Assembly: GCA_034007295.1 (NCBI GenBank)
Contig: JAVERC010000014.1
Coordinates: forward strand, 4,008 to 68,007
Source of the DNA: JACKCP01 sp034007295
Lineage (GTDB): Bacteria; Desulfobacterota; Desulfobacteria; Desulfobacterales; JACKCP01
DNA: 64,000 bases
Reading direction: 5' to 3'
Both the position numbers and the translations under genes were made by a program. Shown here piece after piece: positions 9,238 through 18,569 of the stretch. Each line of letters begins with the position of its first letter. Positions within the stretch are counted from its first letter, which is position 1. The notes under the pieces are model-generated. The model did not search any database. It was not told where the DNA came from and was given only the letters and a program-made list of their open reading frames with translations.

Positions 9238-11235
9238 TTATTTTTTGTTTAAAACAATTTGGGCAAGGTTTGTTATATTTACAGGAAAAAATCCGAATTT
9301 ATTAAGAACTGTACTTCCAGGTGCTGAAGCTCCAAATTTGTTTATTCCAAGAATTTCTCCCTGATCTCCAGCATATTTTTCCCAGCCCCAAGATGAACCT
9401 GCTTCAACAACAAGACGTTTTCTGATTTTTGAAGGAATAATTCTTTCCTGATAGTCTTTTCCCTGTTTTTCAAAAATTTCCCTTGATAAAAGGCTTACAA
9501 CTCTTACTTTTTTACCTCTTTTTTCAAGTTCCTTTTTTGCTTCAATACAAAGATGAACTTCTGAACCAGTTGATATCATTATTAAATCAGGTTCTCCCTC
9601 GCAATTGTCTGCAATGTATCCTCCAAGTTCAGGTTTTCCTTCAGAATTTGAAGTATCAAGAACCGGAAGCCCCTGCCTTGAAAGAATAAGTGCAATTGGT
9701 CCTGTTGAATTGTTAACTGCTGTTTCCCAGGCAACTCTTGTTTCATTTGCATCTGCAGGTCTTAATACTGTAAGGCCTGGTATAAGTCTTAAAGACTGAA
9801 TATGTTCAATTGGCTGATGTGTAGGACCGTCTTCTCCAACTGCTATGGAATCATGGGTAAAAACATAGGTTACAGGAAGTTTCATAAGGCTTGCCATTCT
9901 TATTGCGGGCTTCATATAATCTGAAAATACAAGAAATGTTCCAGCATATGGTTTTACTCCGGAATGAAGAAACATTCCGTTAATTATTGCACCCATGGCA
10001 TGTTCCCTGATTCCAAATCTTATATTTTTTCCGCTGTAGCAGTCATTTGAAAAGTCTTTTTCATTATCAAGTTCTGTTTTGTTTGATGGAGCAAGGTCTG
10101 CTGAACCGCCTATTATAGTTGGAACTATTTTGGCTATTTCATTTAAGATTATTCCAGAGGCTTTTCTTGTAGCAATTTTTCCGTCTTCCGGAGTAAATTT
10201 TTTTAAATTCTGATTCCAGTCCCTGTCCAGAAAACCAGTAATTGCATTAATAAGGCTGTTTGCCTTTTTTTTGTCCAATGAGTTTAATTCCTGGAATTTA
10301 AGATTCCATTCATTTTCATATTCTTCAAATTTATTTGCAGCTTGATTAAAATAATCCTTAACTTCTTCAGGAATAAAAAAAGATTCTTCATAATTAAAAC
10401 CAAGAGCTTTTTTTGTAAGTTTTATTTCTTCTTCTCCAAGGGGAGCTCCGTGTGCTTTTTCTGAACCTTCAAAATTTGGGCTTCCATGGGCGATTTTGGT
10501 TTTTATTTTTATAAGGCTTGGTTTTTTTGTTTCTTTTTTCGCTTTATTTACTGCCTGCTCAATCAGCTCAAGGTCAGTTCCGTCTGATATTTCAATAACA
10601 TGCCAGTTTGCAGCTTCAAATCTTTTTACAACATCTTCTGTAAAACTAAGTGATGTGCTTCCTTCAATTGATATCTGGTTATCATCATAAAGACAGATAA
10701 GTCTGCCAAGTCCAAGATGTCCGGCAAGTGAAGCTGATTCATAGGAAATCCCTTCCATAAGGTCTCCGTCACCGCACATTACATAAGTGAAATGTTCAAT
10801 AACTTCAGGGTATTTTGCATTAAGGTGTGCTTCTGCCATTGCCATTCCAACTCCATTGGCAAAGCCCTGTCCAAGGGGGCCGGTAGTTGTTTCAACGCAT
10901 GGAGTATGGCCAAATTCAGGATGGCCCGGGGTTTTGCTTCCCCATTTTCTAAACTCCTTAAGGTCTTGTGTTTCAAGGCCTCCTTTTGAAAGTGCAATAA
11001 GAGAATAAAGAAGGGAAGATGCATGGCCGGCTGAAAGAATGAATCTGTCCCTGTTTATCCATGCTGGATTTTTGGGATTGTGTTTCATTATTTTTGTCCA
11101 CAGAACAAAAGCTGCTGGAGCCATTCCCATTGGTGCTCCTGGATGGCCTGAATTTGCTTTCTGAACCATGTCCATTGCAAGTGCTCTGATTGTGTTTACT
11201 GAAGTTTGTTCTATGCTGTTTTTAGTCTCTGCCAT
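9238..11235 (-). CDS. tkt: transketolase
   Basis: Full-length transketolase, 665 residues (usual length about 660). It moves two-carbon ketol units between sugar phosphates in the pentose phosphate pathway. The ThDP/metal motif GDGDLMEGISYESASLAGH and the N-terminal NSGHPGAPMGMAPAA are intact. The pyrimidine-domain segment GEDGPTHQPIEHI and catalytic Glu region RFGIREHAMGAI are also seen. An AGGAGAAGG ribosome site precedes ATG. It is monocistronic between a terminator and a repeat-rich gap. Confidence 0.97.
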   Translation of the reverse strand: MAETKNSIEQTSVNTIRALAMDMVQKANSGHPGAPMGMAPAAFVLWTKIMKHNPKNPAWINRDRFILSAGHASSLLYSLIALSKGGLETQDLKEFRKWGSKTPGHPEFGHTPCVETTTGPLGQGFANGVGMAMAEAHLNAKYPEVIEHFTYVMCGDGDLMEGISYESASLAGHLGLGRLICLYDDNQISIEGSTSLSFTEDVVKRFEAANWHVIEISDGTDLELIEQAVNKAKKETKKPSLIKIKTKIAHGSPNFEGSEKAHGAPLGEEEIKLTKKALGFNYEESFFIPEEVKDYFNQAANKFEEYENEWNLKFQELNSLDKKKANSLINAITGFLDRDWNQNLKKFTPEDGKIATRKASGIILNEIAKIVPTIIGGSADLAPSNKTELDNEKDFSNDCYSGKNIRFGIREHAMGAIINGMFLHSGVKPYAGTFLVFSDYMKPAIRMASLMKLPVTYVFTHDSIAVGEDGPTHQPIEHIQSLRLIPGLTVLRPADANETRVAWETAVNNSTGPIALILSRQGLPVLDTSNSEGKPELGGYIADNCEGEPDLIMISTGSEVHLCIEAKKELEKRGKKVRVVSLLSREIFEKQGKDYQERIIPSKIRKRLVVEAGSSWGWEKYAGDQGEILGINKFGASAPGSTVLNKFGFFPVNITNLAQIVLNKK

Positions 11236-11432
11236 GCCCCTTCTCCTGAAATTTATCCGGTGACAGGATTTTTTGTTTAATCTGTCATCTGAAATTTGAA
11301 TTCAAATTAATGTTTAATTTAAAGCTTTTAAAAGCTTTTTTTAAAGGTCTGCTTACCTTTAAATTTTTATATATGCAAGCAAATTTAAAAATTACGGCCT
11401 TGCAAAGTCCTGATCAAAGCTTGGTTTGTTAA

Positions 11433-11460
11433 TTTAAAAATATGAAACGCTCAATTTAGG
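11433..11460. repeat. half copy of the covarying-hairpin family
   Basis: AATTTAAAAATATGAAACGCTCAATTTAGG matches the 3' half of the hairpin at 21390-21432 almost exactly, but I could not find a matching left arm. It lies about 70 bp past the stop of the radical SAM gene on the minus strand. Confidence 0.45.
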
Positions 11461-11485
11461 TTTTAGCTTTTGGCCAAAATTTAAC

Positions 11486-11526
11486 TAGTGATTGGCCGAA
11501 AACGAGAATTTTTTGTTCAGTTCAAC
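11486..11526 (+). repeat. left end of the dispersed repeat (truncated copy)
   Basis: TAGTGATTGGCCGAAAACGAGAATTTTTTGTTCAGTTCAA matches the first 40 bases of the repeat. The rest is absent. It lies just past the stop of the radical SAM gene. Confidence 0.75.
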
Positions 11527-11532
11527 AAATAA

Positions 11533-12402
11533 CTACAATGCACGCATATGTTCCGGCTTAAGTTTTACTTTTCCATCCAGTGCATCTTCAATAAGCTTAA
11601 GAGTTTTATCCTTGTCCTGGGGAAGTTTTGCTCTTATTGGAAGATAATTTGACGCATGATTTGCATGGAAAAGACCGTTAATATCTGTATTGGCTATCAT
11701 TATTCCAATTTCTTCAAGAAGCTCCTTTGGGGTTAGAATTTTAAATTCTCCCCTTGAATATTCTTCCTTATATAAAGGTGTTCCTGGTGTAATCATAAAA
11801 CTTAATGCTCCAACATAGTCTGGTTTCATCTGTGTAAGGACTTCGCCTGTTTTTTTTGCATGAATATATGATCTTTCCCTGCTTCCAAGACCGTTTAGAA
11901 CAGTAACAGAAAGTTTGATTCCAGCTTGTTTTACTTTTTTTGCCATTTCAATCATTTTTTTGGTATCAGCACCCTTGTTCATCTGCTCAAGAATTACATC
12001 ATCGCCTGATTCAAGTCCCATATACGCAATTTGTATCCCAAGGCTTTTAAGTTCCTTTAAGTCCTCAACAGACTTCATTGCTATGCTTTTTGTATTTGCA
12101 TAAGTTCCTATTCTTTCAATCCAGGGCATTTTTTCCCTGATTCTTTTTAAAATTTTTACAAGTCTTTTCTGGGGAACAATAAGTGCATCGCCGTCACACA
12201 GAAAAAGCCTTTTTATATGTCTGTAATCCCTTGCAGCTTCATCTATGTCCCTAAAAATAACTTCATCTGATTTTATGGTAAATCTTTTGGTTTTATACAT
12301 TTCACAAAATCTGCATTTATTGTGTGAGCATCCTACAGTGATCTGGAGTAAAATGCTGTATGCTTCACTTGGCGGTCTGAAAATTGGTTCTACATAATCC
12401 AT
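11533..12402 (-). CDS. radical SAM protein of unknown substrate
   Basis: Cytosolic 289-residue radical SAM enzyme. The cluster motif near residue 25 reads VGCSHNKCRFCEMY. Its three Cys are spaced CX4CX2C, one residue longer than the classic CX3CX2C; as I recall, this is normal for the 'GCSHNxCxFC' subfamily. Downstream segments LFLCDGDALIVP and MGLESGDDVILEQMNKG fit the SAM-binding TIM barrel. There is no B12 domain and no extra Cys cluster, so no auxiliary Fe-S site is evident. It stands alone and its function is unknown. Confidence 0.8.
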   Translation of the reverse strand: MDYVEPIFRPPSEAYSILLQITVGCSHNKCRFCEMYKTKRFTIKSDEVIFRDIDEAARDYRHIKRLFLCDGDALIVPQKRLVKILKRIREKMPWIERIGTYANTKSIAMKSVEDLKELKSLGIQIAYMGLESGDDVILEQMNKGADTKKMIEMAKKVKQAGIKLSVTVLNGLGSRERSYIHAKKTGEVLTQMKPDYVGALSFMITPGTPLYKEEYSRGEFKILTPKELLEEIGIMIANTDINGLFHANHASNYLPIRAKLPQDKDKTLKLIEDALDGKVKLKPEHMRAL

Positions 12403-12512
12403 ATAAATATTCCTTTTTTTTATTTTAAATCTAAATTATTCTTTTCATACATTTAATACAGAAATTTAAAATTGCAAAATTTAATTTAAAAACATTATGG
12501 TTTCAAAAGCTT

Positions 12513-15389
12513 ATGACTTTTTATATGGAAGATTATTTTGCCGGTCCTTTAAAAGATATTGAAAAGCTTGAAAACAGCTTTGTGCTCGATAAAAATTTTT
12601 TAAATCTTTTAAAAGAAATTTCAGAGGCTGGAATTGATGAAAAAAATATTGATGAGCTTAAAATCTGCGGATTTTATTCATCTTTTTTTCAAAAATCATT
12701 TTTTGGTTCAAAAGGATATTTTGACATAAAAAAAGTAACTGAAGAACTTTTTTTAAAACCAGATCAAAAATCCTATGATTACATAATTGAAAAAAAAGCA
12801 GCCTCTTTTGATGACCTTAAACTTTTTTTGTTCAAGGCTGTAAAAAAAGAACTTGCAAAAATTGCTTTCCAGGACATAACAGGAAGAACATCGCTTGATG
12901 AAACCCTTAAATCCCTTTCATTTCTTGCAGATTCAGCTGTTAAAAAAGCCGTTTTTTTTCTTCATGAAGATTTAAAAAAAAATTATGGAACTCCAAAAAA
13001 TAAAAATGGAGTTGAGCATAAACTTATTTGTGTTGCAATGGGAAAACTTGGAGCCTTTGAACTTAATTTTTCATCTGATTTAGATCTTATGTTTGTTTAT
13101 CCTGAAAATGGTGAAACTGACGGAGAAAAAAAAATCAGTTCAGAAGAATTTTTTACAAGGCTTGTGAGAAAATTTACATCTCTTTTCAAGGGAGTTCTTC
13201 CAGGCGAAGATACCTATATTATTGATTTAAGGCTTCGTCCCTTTGGAAACAACGGCCCTCTTATAATGAGCATAAATGCAGTTGATCATTATTACCAGAC
13301 CCAGGGCAGGGAATGGGAAAGATATGCACTCATAAAATCAAGGTGTATCACAGGAAAAAAATCAGACATTAAAAAATTTTATGAAAACATAACCCCTTTT
13401 GTATTCAGAAGATATCTTGATTATGGAGCATTTGATTCCATGAGGGATATGAAAAGTAAAATTATTTTTGAGATTAAAAGAAAAGATAATGAAGACAATA
13501 TAAAAAACGGTTCCGGTGGAATAAGAGAAATAGAATTTTTCGGCCAGATTTTTCAGCTGATAAGAGGCGGTATAGATAAAAGATTCAGAGCAAAAAGAAT
13601 TATTGAAATTTTAAGGCTTCTTGGCAGTGAAAACATGATTTTAGAAGAAACAGCAGCAGGACTTGAATCGGCCTATATTTTTTTAAGGCTTGCAGAAAAC
13701 AGGATTCAGCAGCTTGAAGGCAGACAGACTCACAATCTCCCAAAAAATGAACAGGATTTAAAAAAAATAGCATTAAGCCTTGGCTTTTCTACGTCTGATG
13801 AATTTATAGAATTTGTAAGTGAAAAAAGAAATTATGTTCATTCTCATTTTATGGCTGTTTTAAAGGACGATTCAAACTCAGATGATGGAGATGATTTTTA
13901 TTTTAAAATGTTTTGGGACTCGCCTGATGAAAATCAATTGAAATTTATGGAATCAATTGAGGAAGCAGGCACTAAATTGGAACCTGAATTTCTTAAAATT
14001 TTAAATAATTTTAAAAAGGAAATTTTAAATTCAAGAATAACACCTGAAACCATTGGACGATTAGACAGGCTCATGCCTGTTCTTATTAAGGAAATGATCA
14101 GCTCTAATATTGATTATGAGGCTTGCACCAGGATTATAGGCCTTGTTTCAGTAATAATAAAAAAAAGCTGTTATATTTCACTTTTGTTTGAAAATCCAGC
14201 TTCTGTTTATCATCTTGTAAAATTATTCAAGGAAAGTTCATGGGTTGGGAATTATCTGAAAAATCATCCTGTTCTTTTGGATGAGCTTCTTGATTCAAGA
14301 ACTCTTTATTATCCCCCTGAAAAAGATGAAATGTCTGTAATTCTTGATTCAAGGGTTTCAGGTGTACAGTTTGAGGATACTGAAAGACTTCTTGAAACAA
14401 TATGCATATTCAGGCAGAGCATGATTTTAAGGGTAGCTTCGGCAGAAATTTCAGGTGAATATCCTTTGATGAAAATAAGCGACAGGCTTACAGAGCTTGC
14501 AGAAGTAATAATTGAAAGGGTTCTTCAAAAGGCATGGGTTGAGCTTGTTGAAAAACACGGCTATCCAGTTGATGAATCTGGTGAAATTCTTCTTAATCCA
14601 GGTATTGCGGTTATTGCCTATGGAAAACTTGGAGGCATAGAGCTTGGTTATGGTTCAGATCTTGATCTTGTTTTTGTTCATAAAGATGTAAAAGGCTCAA
14701 CATCAGGTGTAAGAAGTATTCCCTGTGTTCAGTTTTATGCAAAGCTTGCACAAAAAGTGCTTTCTTATTTAAGCATAAGAACTTCTGCAGGCAAAATGTA
14801 TGAAATAGACCTAAGATTAAGGCCTGGCGGAAGTTCTGGTGTAATAATTGTGTCTTTTTCTTCTTTTGCAGATTATTTTTATTCAAAGGCATGGACATTT
14901 GAGCACCAGGCATTTGTAAAGGCAAGGCTGATTTTTGGATATGGAAAAATAGAAAGTGATTTTTTTGAAGTAAGGGAAAAAATTCTTTGCATGAAAAGGG
15001 ATGAAGAAACTTTAAAAAATGAAATAAAGGACATGAGAAAAAAAATACTTTCAGCCCACGGCCTTTGTCAAAATGGTTTTTTTCATCTCAAATATGACAC
15101 TGGCGCAATGATGGATATTGAATTTCTTGTTCAGTATCTGGTTTTGAAAAACTCAAATAAAAATAAAAGACTTGCTGTTTTTACAGATATTGTAAGGATT
15201 TTGTCTAACCTTGAAAGGGAAAAAATTCTTTCAAGAAATGAAGCCTCTTTTTTGAGATTTGCCTATCTTGTATACAGGTCAATGGGTCATAAGCTTGATC
15301 TTGTGGAAAAAAAGCCTGTTCTTGACAATGGAAGATTTGAAAGTCTGCGTAAAGGTGTTAGGCACCTTTGGGAAAAACACCTCAATTAA
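12513..15389 (+). CDS. glnE: bifunctional glutamine synthetase adenylyltransferase/adenylyl-removing enzyme
   Basis: 958-residue GlnE with the two nucleotidyltransferase halves typical of the family. The N-terminal (adenylyl-removing) site has MGKLGAFELNFSSDLDLMF at about residue 175. The C-terminal (adenylylating) site has YGKLGGIELGYGSDLDLVF at about 705. Each carries the GS-D-D metal motif. It attaches or removes AMP on the Tyr of GlnA (YDLPP motif encoded at 19.8-21.2 kb) according to PII state. It precedes the glnD operon by about 200 bp, and a sigma-54 promoter separates them, so glnE is likely transcribed independently. Confidence 0.96.
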   Translation: MTFYMEDYFAGPLKDIEKLENSFVLDKNFLNLLKEISEAGIDEKNIDELKICGFYSSFFQKSFFGSKGYFDIKKVTEELFLKPDQKSYDYIIEKKAASFDDLKLFLFKAVKKELAKIAFQDITGRTSLDETLKSLSFLADSAVKKAVFFLHEDLKKNYGTPKNKNGVEHKLICVAMGKLGAFELNFSSDLDLMFVYPENGETDGEKKISSEEFFTRLVRKFTSLFKGVLPGEDTYIIDLRLRPFGNNGPLIMSINAVDHYYQTQGREWERYALIKSRCITGKKSDIKKFYENITPFVFRRYLDYGAFDSMRDMKSKIIFEIKRKDNEDNIKNGSGGIREIEFFGQIFQLIRGGIDKRFRAKRIIEILRLLGSENMILEETAAGLESAYIFLRLAENRIQQLEGRQTHNLPKNEQDLKKIALSLGFSTSDEFIEFVSEKRNYVHSHFMAVLKDDSNSDDGDDFYFKMFWDSPDENQLKFMESIEEAGTKLEPEFLKILNNFKKEILNSRITPETIGRLDRLMPVLIKEMISSNIDYEACTRIIGLVSVIIKKSCYISLLFENPASVYHLVKLFKESSWVGNYLKNHPVLLDELLDSRTLYYPPEKDEMSVILDSRVSGVQFEDTERLLETICIFRQSMILRVASAEISGEYPLMKISDRLTELAEVIIERVLQKAWVELVEKHGYPVDESGEILLNPGIAVIAYGKLGGIELGYGSDLDLVFVHKDVKGSTSGVRSIPCVQFYAKLAQKVLSYLSIRTSAGKMYEIDLRLRPGGSSGVIIVSFSSFADYFYSKAWTFEHQAFVKARLIFGYGKIESDFFEVREKILCMKRDEETLKNEIKDMRKKILSAHGLCQNGFFHLKYDTGAMMDIEFLVQYLVLKNSNKNKRLAVFTDIVRILSNLEREKILSRNEASFLRFAYLVYRSMGHKLDLVEKKPVLDNGRFESLRKGVRHLWEKHLN

Positions 15390-15393
15390 ATCA

Positions 15394-15494
15394 ATTACAA
15401 AATTGTAGAAAATTTCCTTGCATTTTATACATTAATTATTTATCTTACAAAAATGTTGCACGTTTATACCTAAAATATTACAAATTTGTAATAT
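15394..15494 (+). promoter_or_regulatory. three TTACAA...TTGTAA-like boxes upstream of the sigma-54 promoter
   Basis: A perfect 20-bp palindrome ATATTACAAATTTGTAATAT lies at 15475-15494. A near copy ATTACAAAATTGTAG lies at 15394-15408, and a weaker one TTACAAAAATGTTG at 15445-15458. They sit 50-165 bp upstream of the sigma-54 element, the usual place for an enhancer-binding protein. They do not match the NtrC consensus (TGCAC half sites), so the activator is unnamed. Confidence 0.5.
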
Positions 15495-15544
15495 AATTGG
15501 CCGAGGGTTTGTTCGTGTTGTTGTATTTTGGGTGTTTTGGGTCG

Positions 15545-15559
15545 TGGCACATAATTTGC
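15545..15559 (+). promoter_or_regulatory. sigma-54 (RpoN) promoter of glnD-glnK-amtB-glnA
   Basis: TGGCACATAATTTGC gives the -24 GG and -12 GC dinucleotides at exact sigma-54 spacing. Transcription would start about 15571, some 20 nt before the glnD ATG. The context, a nitrogen-assimilation operon, is the classic target of sigma-54 control. Confidence 0.88.
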
Positions 15560-15591
15560 TTATTTGAATAAAAAAATTTGGATATGGATAT

Positions 15592-18210
15592 ATGAGAACA
15601 AAAATACTAGCCCACGAATTAAATGAAAAAAAAGAAATGCTTTCAAAAGTTTTTCTTGCAAAGGGTGATGAAACTTTTCAAAAAAAACTTTCAGATCTTT
15701 ATGATGAATATTTTATGAAAAGTTTTGAATATATTTCAGATATTTCAAACAGGCTTAATACTCCGTTTGCACTTGTTGCACTTGGAGGATACGGAAGGCA
15801 GGAGCAGGCACCCCATTCAGATATTGATATTCTTTTTTTATTTGAAAATAAGCCGGAAGATGAAGCTGACAGCATAATTAAGGAAATTTTATATCCTTTA
15901 TGGGATTATAAGTTTTCAATAGGACATTCTACAAGAACAATTTCAGAATGCATAAAAGAAGCAAAATCAGAAGTTTTCAATCTTACAGCCATGCTTGATG
16001 CAAGATTTGTCTGCGGATTTTCACCTCTTTATCTGAAATTTGCAGAAAAGTTCAGAAATTATCTTTCACAGTCTCCAAAAAAATTTACAGAAGAAATAAT
16101 TTGTGCAGCAGAAAAAAGGCACAATGAGTATGGTAACTCTGAATATCTTCTAGAACCAGATATTAAAAACGGAATGGGAGGTTTAAGGGATTATCATACA
16201 ATAAGATGGATAGGAAAAATTCATTTTGATCTTCAGGAATTAAAGGATTTTCAATATCATGGATACCTTTCAGAAACAGAATATCCCGAATTTATTGACA
16301 CTCTTGGATTTATAACCAGGGTAAGAAATCATCTGCATTTTTTAACAAAAAGAAAATGCGATAAGCTTCATTTTGATCATCAGCTTCAAATTGCAGCAAG
16401 GCTTGGTTTTACAGAAAAAGATGGAAAAACACCTGTAGAAAATTTTCTTGGAGACCTTCATACAAGAATGAATTTTCTAAAAGAGTTTGCTCTTATGATT
16501 GAAAATGAAACAGGAAGACCAAAAAAACTTGGAATTAAAAGAATTTATAAAAAAATAACAGGTATTGAAGGGCTTGAAATAAAAAACAGCCTTATTGGCT
16601 TTAAGGATTCTGAAAAGGTTATAAAAGACCCGTCTCTTTTAATAAAAATTTTCAAGGAAAGCGGATTTAAAAAAGTACCCATTAATTTGGAATCAAAAAG
16701 GCTTGTTTATGATCTTGGATATTTAGTTGACGATAATTTCAGGAAAAACCAGGAAAATATTTCTTCATTTGAAAAAATAATGACAATTCCATATATGGAA
16801 AATCATCCGCTTGATTCAATGCTTAATACAGGAATGATTTCCCATCTGATTCCTGAATTTGCAGAAATTACAGACAGGATTCAGTACAATGACTACCATA
16901 TTTATCCTGTTGCAAGGCATAGTATAAGAGCTGTCCAATATGTTCAAAAGCTTATTTCAGACAAGGCAGGCCTTAAAAATTCAGATTTATATTCTTCAAT
17001 ATATTCGGAAATAAGACCAAAAAGGGTTTTTTTGTGGGCTGTGTTTCTGCATGATATTGGAAAGGGGCAGGAAGGCGAAGATCACAGCATTTCAGGAGCA
17101 GAAATAGTAAAAGATATTTTAGAGCGGTTTGATATGAAAAAAGAGCACATAGAAACTGTTTCATTTTTAATAGAAAATCATCTTTACCTTGTAAAAACAG
17201 CCACAAGAAGGGATATTTTTGATGAGGAAACAATTACTGCATGTGCAATGAAAATAAAAAGTGCCATGCGTCTTAAAATGCTTTTTCTTCTTACTCTTGC
17301 AGATTCCATTGCAACAGGTCCAAAAGCCTGGTCTGAGTGGAATGAAAGCCTTATTACCTCACTTTTTCTAAAAACATTGAAAGTTCTTGAAAAGGGGAAT
17401 CTTTCAGCTCCAAATGCAATCCGTCATCTTGAGAAGAAAACATTTGAAATTTCAAAGGTTTTAAAGGGGTTAACCCCTGATGCAGAGGCAATTGTTGCAA
17501 AAATGCCTCCCTCATATATTTTTGAACTTTCAAATTCAGATATTCTTTTGCATGCAAAACTTTATACAGAGCTTGTAAAATCAGATCATCCATTTGTAAT
17601 GGAAGTGGAAAAAAACAAGGATTCAGGGTTGAGAAGGGTATTTTTTTGTGCCAAGGACAGGCCCGGATTTTTTTCAAGTGCTGCCGGAGCATTTACAGTA
17701 AACAATATGGATATTCTTGATGCAAGGGCATTTGGCTGGAAAAATTCAATTGCATTAAGCATTTTTACGGTAACAGCTCCACTTGATACTGTATACGAAT
17801 CAAGGGTCTGGGATAAAACCAGAAATGATCTTGAAAAAACTTTGAAAAATGAGTTTGATTTGAAATCAGCAGTAACAACAAGAAAAAAAAGTGTTTTAAA
17901 TAACAATGATGTTTTCAATGCAAAGGATTATGTGAAAATAGACAATGATTCTTCAAGTTTTTATTCAATAGTTGAAGTCCATACAAAAGATTATCCAGGT
18001 CTTTTGTTTGATCTTACAAATGTTTTGTTCAGGTTTGGAATTGATATAAAAAGTGCAAAAATTGCAACCAAGGTTTTACAGGTAGTTGACGTTTTTTATG
18101 TAAGCTCCATAGAAGGCACAAAGCTTTCCTATGAAAAAGGTGAAATAGTGAGAAGTGAAATTTTAAGGGAATTATCAGAAATCAAGGAGGAAAATTATGA
18201 AAAAAATTGA
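15592..18210 (+). CDS. glnD: PII uridylyltransferase/uridylyl-removing enzyme
   Basis: 872-residue glutamine sensor. The nucleotidyltransferase domain shows LGGYGRQEQAPHSDIDILF at about residue 65. The HD domain, for UMP removal, shows FLHDIGKGQEGEDHS at about residue 485. Two C-terminal ACT domains follow (RVFFCAKDRPGFFSSAAGAF at about 680 and VEVHTKDYPGLLFDLTNVLF at about 795), which bind glutamine. It uridylylates the Tyr51 of GlnK encoded directly downstream. The stop overlaps glnK by 14 nt, implying translational coupling. Promoter: sigma-54 site at 15545. Confidence 0.96.
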   Translation: MRTKILAHELNEKKEMLSKVFLAKGDETFQKKLSDLYDEYFMKSFEYISDISNRLNTPFALVALGGYGRQEQAPHSDIDILFLFENKPEDEADSIIKEILYPLWDYKFSIGHSTRTISECIKEAKSEVFNLTAMLDARFVCGFSPLYLKFAEKFRNYLSQSPKKFTEEIICAAEKRHNEYGNSEYLLEPDIKNGMGGLRDYHTIRWIGKIHFDLQELKDFQYHGYLSETEYPEFIDTLGFITRVRNHLHFLTKRKCDKLHFDHQLQIAARLGFTEKDGKTPVENFLGDLHTRMNFLKEFALMIENETGRPKKLGIKRIYKKITGIEGLEIKNSLIGFKDSEKVIKDPSLLIKIFKESGFKKVPINLESKRLVYDLGYLVDDNFRKNQENISSFEKIMTIPYMENHPLDSMLNTGMISHLIPEFAEITDRIQYNDYHIYPVARHSIRAVQYVQKLISDKAGLKNSDLYSSIYSEIRPKRVFLWAVFLHDIGKGQEGEDHSISGAEIVKDILERFDMKKEHIETVSFLIENHLYLVKTATRRDIFDEETITACAMKIKSAMRLKMLFLLTLADSIATGPKAWSEWNESLITSLFLKTLKVLEKGNLSAPNAIRHLEKKTFEISKVLKGLTPDAEAIVAKMPPSYIFELSNSDILLHAKLYTELVKSDHPFVMEVEKNKDSGLRRVFFCAKDRPGFFSSAAGAFTVNNMDILDARAFGWKNSIALSIFTVTAPLDTVYESRVWDKTRNDLEKTLKNEFDLKSAVTTRKKSVLNNNDVFNAKDYVKIDNDSSSFYSIVEVHTKDYPGLLFDLTNVLFRFGIDIKSAKIATKVLQVVDVFYVSSIEGTKLSYEKGEIVRSEILRELSEIKEENYEKN

Positions 18211-18535
18211 AGCTGTAATAAAGCCTTTCAAGCTTGATGATGTAAAGGAAGCTTTAAACGAAATCGGCATCCAGGGAATGACTGTAAGCGAAGTAAAGGG
18301 ATACGGTCGCCAGAAGGGTCATAAGGAAATTTACAGGGGAGCAGAATATGTTGTTGATTTTGTTCCAAAGGTAAAAATTGAAATAGCACTCAGGTCAGAT
18401 CGTGTAGAGGAAGCAGTAAAAGCAATAAGAGAGGCTGCAAAAACTGACAATATAGGAGATGGAAAGATTTTTGTTTCACCCCTTGAAAAGGTTGTAAGGG
18501 TCAGGACAGGGGAATTGGACGAAGACGCTTTGTAA
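18197..18535 (+). CDS. glnK: PII signal-transduction protein GlnK
   Basis: 112-residue PII trimer subunit of standard length. The T-loop contains the uridylylation target Tyr51 (YRGAEYVVDF), and the B-loop/Walker-like region IGDGKIFV is conserved. The name GlnK rather than GlnB is chosen because amtB lies 34 nt downstream; PII trimers plug AmtB when nitrogen is plentiful. An AAGGAGG ribosome site lies within the end of glnD. Confidence 0.97.
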   Translation: MKKIEAVIKPFKLDDVKEALNEIGIQGMTVSEVKGYGRQKGHKEIYRGAEYVVDFVPKVKIEIALRSDRVEEAVKAIREAAKTDNIGDGKIFVSPLEKVVRVRTGELDEDAL

Positions 18536-18569
18536 AATCAGTTTACCAAAGTCTTATAACGGAGAAAAA

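Noticed and set aside
15496..15507. ATTGGCCGAGGG upstream of glnD as another dispersed-repeat copy
   Set aside because: Only about nine bases match and the diagnostic GAAAAC...GTTCAG part is absent.
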